DNA of 64,000 bases from Salinibacter ruber DSM 13855. GTDB taxonomy: Bacteria > Bacteroidota > Rhodothermia > Rhodothermales > Salinibacteraceae. The stretch spans positions 2,914,001 to 2,978,000 of the forward strand of contig NC_007677.1 in assembly GCF_000013045.1 (NCBI RefSeq), given 5' to 3'. Position 1 is the stretch's first letter, and each line of letters opens with the position of its first letter. Positions 61,531 through 64,000 of this stretch are shown here, piece after piece. A program made the position numbers and the translations under genes. A model generated the notes under the pieces. That model made no database searches and was not told where the DNA came from. It saw only the letters and a list, made by a program, of their open reading frames with translations.

Positions 61531-62594
61531 CGGGCCGAGGTGGTCGTCGCATCCGTCTTCCAGAACGCGATGCCGCCCGCCTGCGGCCCCACCTCGACGG
61601 ACGCAACCCGCTCGTTCGACCGCAGGTCAAACACGTCGACGGCGCCCGGGTCGTCGCCCCGCCCCTCCGCCGAGACGAACGCGTAGCGGCTGTCGGGCGA
61701 GATCACGACGCCGTGCGTGACGGACTGGCTGTTGGCCAGCCGCGCCGCCCGCTCGCCCGTCTCCAGGTTCCAGATGCCCGTCTCGCCGGTCCCCTTGTAG
61801 GAGACCACGAGCGTCGTGCCGTCCGGCGACACCTCCAGGTTGTACGGCGCGGTCCCCTCGCCCGTCGGCAGCCGCTGCGTGACCGCCCAGTCGTCCCGGT
61901 CCACCACGACCACCTCGTCGGCCCCATTGTGGGCCACGTACGCCAGCGGCCGCGAGGGGTGCGGGTCCACCCATGTCGGCTTCGGCGTGCCCTCGCCGGT
62001 CGTGAGGGTGCGCGTGACCCGGCCCGTGAGCACGTCAACTTCGTGGAGCGTCCCGTCCATCATGCTCACCGAGTAGTGCGTGCGCCCGTCCGGCGCGAAG
62101 CGGGAGCCGTGCGGCATGATGCCCGTCTCGATCCGGTCCACCTCCGTCATGGCCTCCGGATCGACGACCGACACGGTGCTTGGCTCCGGCTCGCCGTGCA
62201 GGTTGAAGTTCGCAACGTAAAGCAGGCCCGTCACGGAGGAGACCTCCATCGTGGCCGGAAACATGCCGACGTGGGCGGTGTCGACCTTCGCGTTCGTCCC
62301 CGTCTCGTACTTCGCGACGCGGCCGTAGGGCTTGCCGTGGGCGATGGACACGAACCAGTGCTCCCCGTCCGGCGCCACCGTCATGCCGTGGGCCCCCTCC
62401 GTCTCGGGCGCGATGTAGCCGACAGGAACGGTTTCCTCCACGGTCGCCGATTCGGTGTCGGCATCAAACCGCACCAGGGCCACCTCGTCGGCCGACTCGG
62501 ACGCGACGTAGGCGTAGTAATTCTGGGCGAGGGCCGGCGCTGCTGCCAGGCCGAACAGGCAGATGACAAGGAGGAGCGTCCGGAGCAGGTGCAT
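61527..62594 (-). CDS. secreted YncE-like beta-propeller protein
   Basis: A 355-residue protein with a signal peptide (LLRTLLLVICLFGLAAAPALAQ) and about seven propeller repeats of the YVTN/YncE kind. Repeat cores include YYAYVASESADEVALVRF, AHGMTVAPDGEHWFVS, LLYVANFNLHGEPEPSTV, PLAYVAHNGADEVVVVDR, LEVSPDGTTLVVSYKG and VISPDSRYAFVSAEGRG. It probably acts outside the cytoplasm as a scaffold or ligand-binding protein. The ATG at 62594 begins the signal peptide. It overlaps the GIY-YIG gene by four bases. Confidence 0.9.
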   Translation of the reverse strand: MHLLRTLLLVICLFGLAAAPALAQNYYAYVASESADEVALVRFDADTESATVEETVPVGYIAPETEGAHGMTVAPDGEHWFVSIAHGKPYGRVAKYETGTNAKVDTAHVGMFPATMEVSSVTGLLYVANFNLHGEPEPSTVSVVDPEAMTEVDRIETGIMPHGSRFAPDGRTHYSVSMMDGTLHEVDVLTGRVTRTLTTGEGTPKPTWVDPHPSRPLAYVAHNGADEVVVVDRDDWAVTQRLPTGEGTAPYNLEVSPDGTTLVVSYKGTGETGIWNLETGERAARLANSQSVTHGVVISPDSRYAFVSAEGRGDDPGAVDVFDLRSNERVASVEVGPQAGGIAFWKTDATTTSAR

Positions 62595-62597
62595 GGG

Positions 62598-62640
62598 GGT
62601 TGGTTGATGGGTTGGTCGGTTAGTGGGTTGGTGAGTTGGG
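62598..62640. repeat. GGTTGGT-type simple repeat
   Basis: Degenerate units of GGTTG, GTTGG and similar recur over about 43 bases immediately upstream of the propeller gene start. Read leftward the tract is CAACC-rich. It is similar in kind to the tract at 55366-55420. Confidence 0.45.
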
Positions 62641-62667
62641 GCCATCGGTCCCTCCTCACTCGTCAGG

Positions 62668-62695
62668 CCTCACGCATCACGTCCTCACGCATCAC
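62668..62695. repeat. 15-base direct repeat, two copies
   Basis: CCTCACGCATCAC occurs at 62668-62680 and again at 62683-62695, a 15-base period. The second copy runs over the stop codon of the neighbouring propeller gene (62692). Confidence 0.5.
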
Positions 62696-64000
62696 TCTTC
62701 CCTCGTCAGCTCCACCGCCCAGAGGCCGGAGTTCCAGTCGGAGAAAAAGACGTGCCCCTTGTACGGCTGCGGCCCCCAGGCCATCGCGGCGTTGGGGATG
62801 CGCCCCTCGGGGTCGTGGGATTTGAAGTGCGCAATCTCGCGGCCCTGTTCGTAGAGGTTGCCCTTCAGGTCGCCGGACAGGTCCACCACGCGCAGCCCGG
62901 CGTTGTAGTAGGCGACGTAGAGCGTGTCGCCGTCCACCCAGAAGTTGTGCGAGCCGGCCTCGGGCACGCGGTACCGCGCCTCCTCGGACGGGGTCTCGGG
63001 GTCGGTGACGTCGACGAAGTGGAGCCAGCCGGCGGGAATGGTCGGCTCGTTCTCGGTGTTCAGGCCGTTGGGGAAGGCCTCGTCGCCTGCAACGACCCAG
63101 TCTTTGCCCGTCTCCGCGTCGTCGTACGGAAACGCGGCGTGGTTCCAGCCGCTTGGGTAGGCGTAGCGCCCGATCTCGACCGGATTCGAGGGCGAACCGC
63201 CCTTCACGCCGTTGCCCACGTCCACCATCACGACCCCGTCGTCCCAGTTCGACGAGTAGGCGATGCCGTCGTCCACCCACACGTCGTGGATCGAGTGGCC
63301 GGGCGTCTCGAGCTCGAAGTCGGTGACCCGGGTCGGGTTCGCGCGGTCCTCGATGTTGATGATTTCGTAGCGGCGGCCGTTGCTGAGGGCGTAGACGTGG
63401 TCCTCGTAGATGAACAGGTTGTGGACGCCGCCGGTGAGGCGGTTCGTGTACTCGGTGATGATCGACACGTCGGTCGGGTCCGAACAGTCGAGAATCACCA
63501 TGCCGTTCTTCCGGTCGGACGCCCCCTCGCGGCTGATGATACAGGTGCGCCCGTCGTCGCTCACCTTCACGTCGTTGACCGTGCGCGCGTCGACGGTGAC
63601 CGTGTCGACCGGCGTGATGTCGGACGGGTCGGTCACATCCCAGAAGTAGGCCTCGCCGTCGCCGCCCCAGGTGCCAGTGATGGCGTAGTCGCGGCCGTCC
63701 GGCGCCTCCCACACCCAGAGGTCCGAGGTGTGCACGTTGGAGACGCGCCCCCGGCCCACGACCTCGATCGCCCCCTCCAGGCCGCGCGGCGTGACGGAGA
63801 CGGTGTGCGTGGCGGTGTGCCCCCCACTCGTGGCCACGACAGTGTACTGCCCGGCGTCCTCCGCGACGAAGCGGCCGTCGGCTCCAATCTCGGCGGTGGC
63901 GCCCGGCGCGATCTCTTCGGTGTGGTCGGTGCGCACCGCGTACCGGATCGGGGCGTCGCCCACGGCGGTGCCGGCCTCGGTGCGGGCCGTCGCCGCAAAG
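62692..64000 (-). CDS. LVIVD/choice-of-anchor propeller protein, N-terminus outside window
   Basis: A partial gene: the frame stays open to the right edge (ATARTEAGTAVGDAP reads through it), so the first visible GTG at 63963 is not the start. The visible part begins with an Ig-like segment (GRFVAEDAGQYTVVATSGG), continuing to VTPRGLEGAIEV. A beta-propeller follows, with blades such as GRDYAITGTWGGDGEAYFW, TCIISREGASDRKNGMVIL, GGVHNLFIYEDHVYALS and HSIHDVWVDDGIAYSS, then AGSHNFWVDGDTLYVAYYN and VFFSDWNSGLWAVEL. It is probably a secreted or surface protein. The propeller gene next to it suggests a shared extracellular role or duplication. Confidence 0.85.
   Translation of the reverse strand, partial: FAATARTEAGTAVGDAPIRYAVRTDHTEEIAPGATAEIGADGRFVAEDAGQYTVVATSGGHTATHTVSVTPRGLEGAIEVVGRGRVSNVHTSDLWVWEAPDGRDYAITGTWGGDGEAYFWDVTDPSDITPVDTVTVDARTVNDVKVSDDGRTCIISREGASDRKNGMVILDCSDPTDVSIITEYTNRLTGGVHNLFIYEDHVYALSNGRRYEIINIEDRANPTRVTDFELETPGHSIHDVWVDDGIAYSSNWDDGVVMVDVGNGVKGGSPSNPVEIGRYAYPSGWNHAAFPYDDAETGKDWVVAGDEAFPNGLNTENEPTIPAGWLHFVDVTDPETPSEEARYRVPEAGSHNFWVDGDTLYVAYYNAGLRVVDLSGDLKGNLYEQGREIAHFKSHDPEGRIPNAAMAWGPQPYKGHVFFSDWNSGLWAVELTREE

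Noticed and set aside
1-64000. CRISPR arrays, integrases, transposases or prophage genes
   Set aside because: I looked for regularly spaced direct repeats and for the typical motifs of these proteins and saw none; the two short G/T-rich tracts are not spacer arrays.

Overview
This window is a stretch of GC-rich (by eye about 65-68% G+C), densely coded bacterial chromosome. I read it as Salinibacter (Rhodothermota, close to Bacteroidota). Four things point there: a strongly Asp/Glu-rich proteome typical of 'salt-in' halophiles; start codons preceded by pyrimidine-rich stretches rather than Shine-Dalgarno sequences; family content typical of the Bacteroidota neighbourhood (DUF4105/Lnb N-terminal protein, TIGR02757 protein, peptidase/TolB/outer-membrane-barrel fusion, ATP-type PEP carboxykinase); and a Gram-negative envelope (lipoproteins, outer-membrane barrel). 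The species name is inference from protein character, not a database match. I see no rRNA, CRISPR array, integrase, transposase or prophage gene. About 50 protein genes and one tRNA gene can be supported.

Layout. 0.3-4.2 kb: an alpha/beta hydrolase and a membrane-fused Mur ligase, facing a SleB-like wall hydrolase and a VOC protein. 4.8-10.5 kb: an AcuC-type deacetylase, a lipoprotein serpin, a YbgC-type thioesterase with accA, and a TIGR02757 protein overlapping a flavin reductase tail to tail. 10.6-13.8 kb: the heat-shock operon hrcA-grpE-dnaJ, with sppA diverging from it. 16.2-21.4 kb: gpmI, an extended endonuclease III, a DUF4105 membrane protein, a small unknown and hsp20 with its terminator. 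21.6-27.3 kb: fumarylacetoacetase with an unknown partner, a TPR lipoprotein and a cystathionine gamma-synthase-type enzyme. 27.3-31.4 kb: glmM-type phosphomutase, a small coiled-coil protein, an aberrant AMP-forming ligase and a DUF427 protein. 31.6-35.4 kb: a run of heme O/A synthases (ctaA, ctaB) and an ABC-2 exporter. 35.5-43.3 kb: rnhB, pckA, a PYROXD2/CrtI-like oxidoreductase, adenine deaminase, an MliC-type lipoprotein and thrC. 43.5-48.6 kb: a Met-rich secreted protein, tRNA-Pro(CGG), an acyl-CoA synthetase, pyrD and a PhzF protein. 48.7-57.2 kb: a large peptidase/propeller/barrel protein, mrdA-rodA (cell-wall elongation) and amt. 57.3-64 kb: uvrA, a YccF protein, a GIY-YIG protein translationally coupled to a secreted beta-propeller, and the C-terminal part of a second propeller protein that runs off the window edge.

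Most genes are housekeeping (wall synthesis, proteostasis, central carbon and amino-acid metabolism, respiration cofactors, DNA repair). The less ordinary parts are the membrane-fused Mur ligase pair, the inhibitory-type serpin, the ctaA-ctaB-ABC run, the peptidase-propeller-barrel fusion, the Met-rich basic secreted protein, the unknown gene next to fumarylacetoacetase and the ligase with a degenerate P-loop. Nothing in the window amounts to a clear new defence or mobile system.
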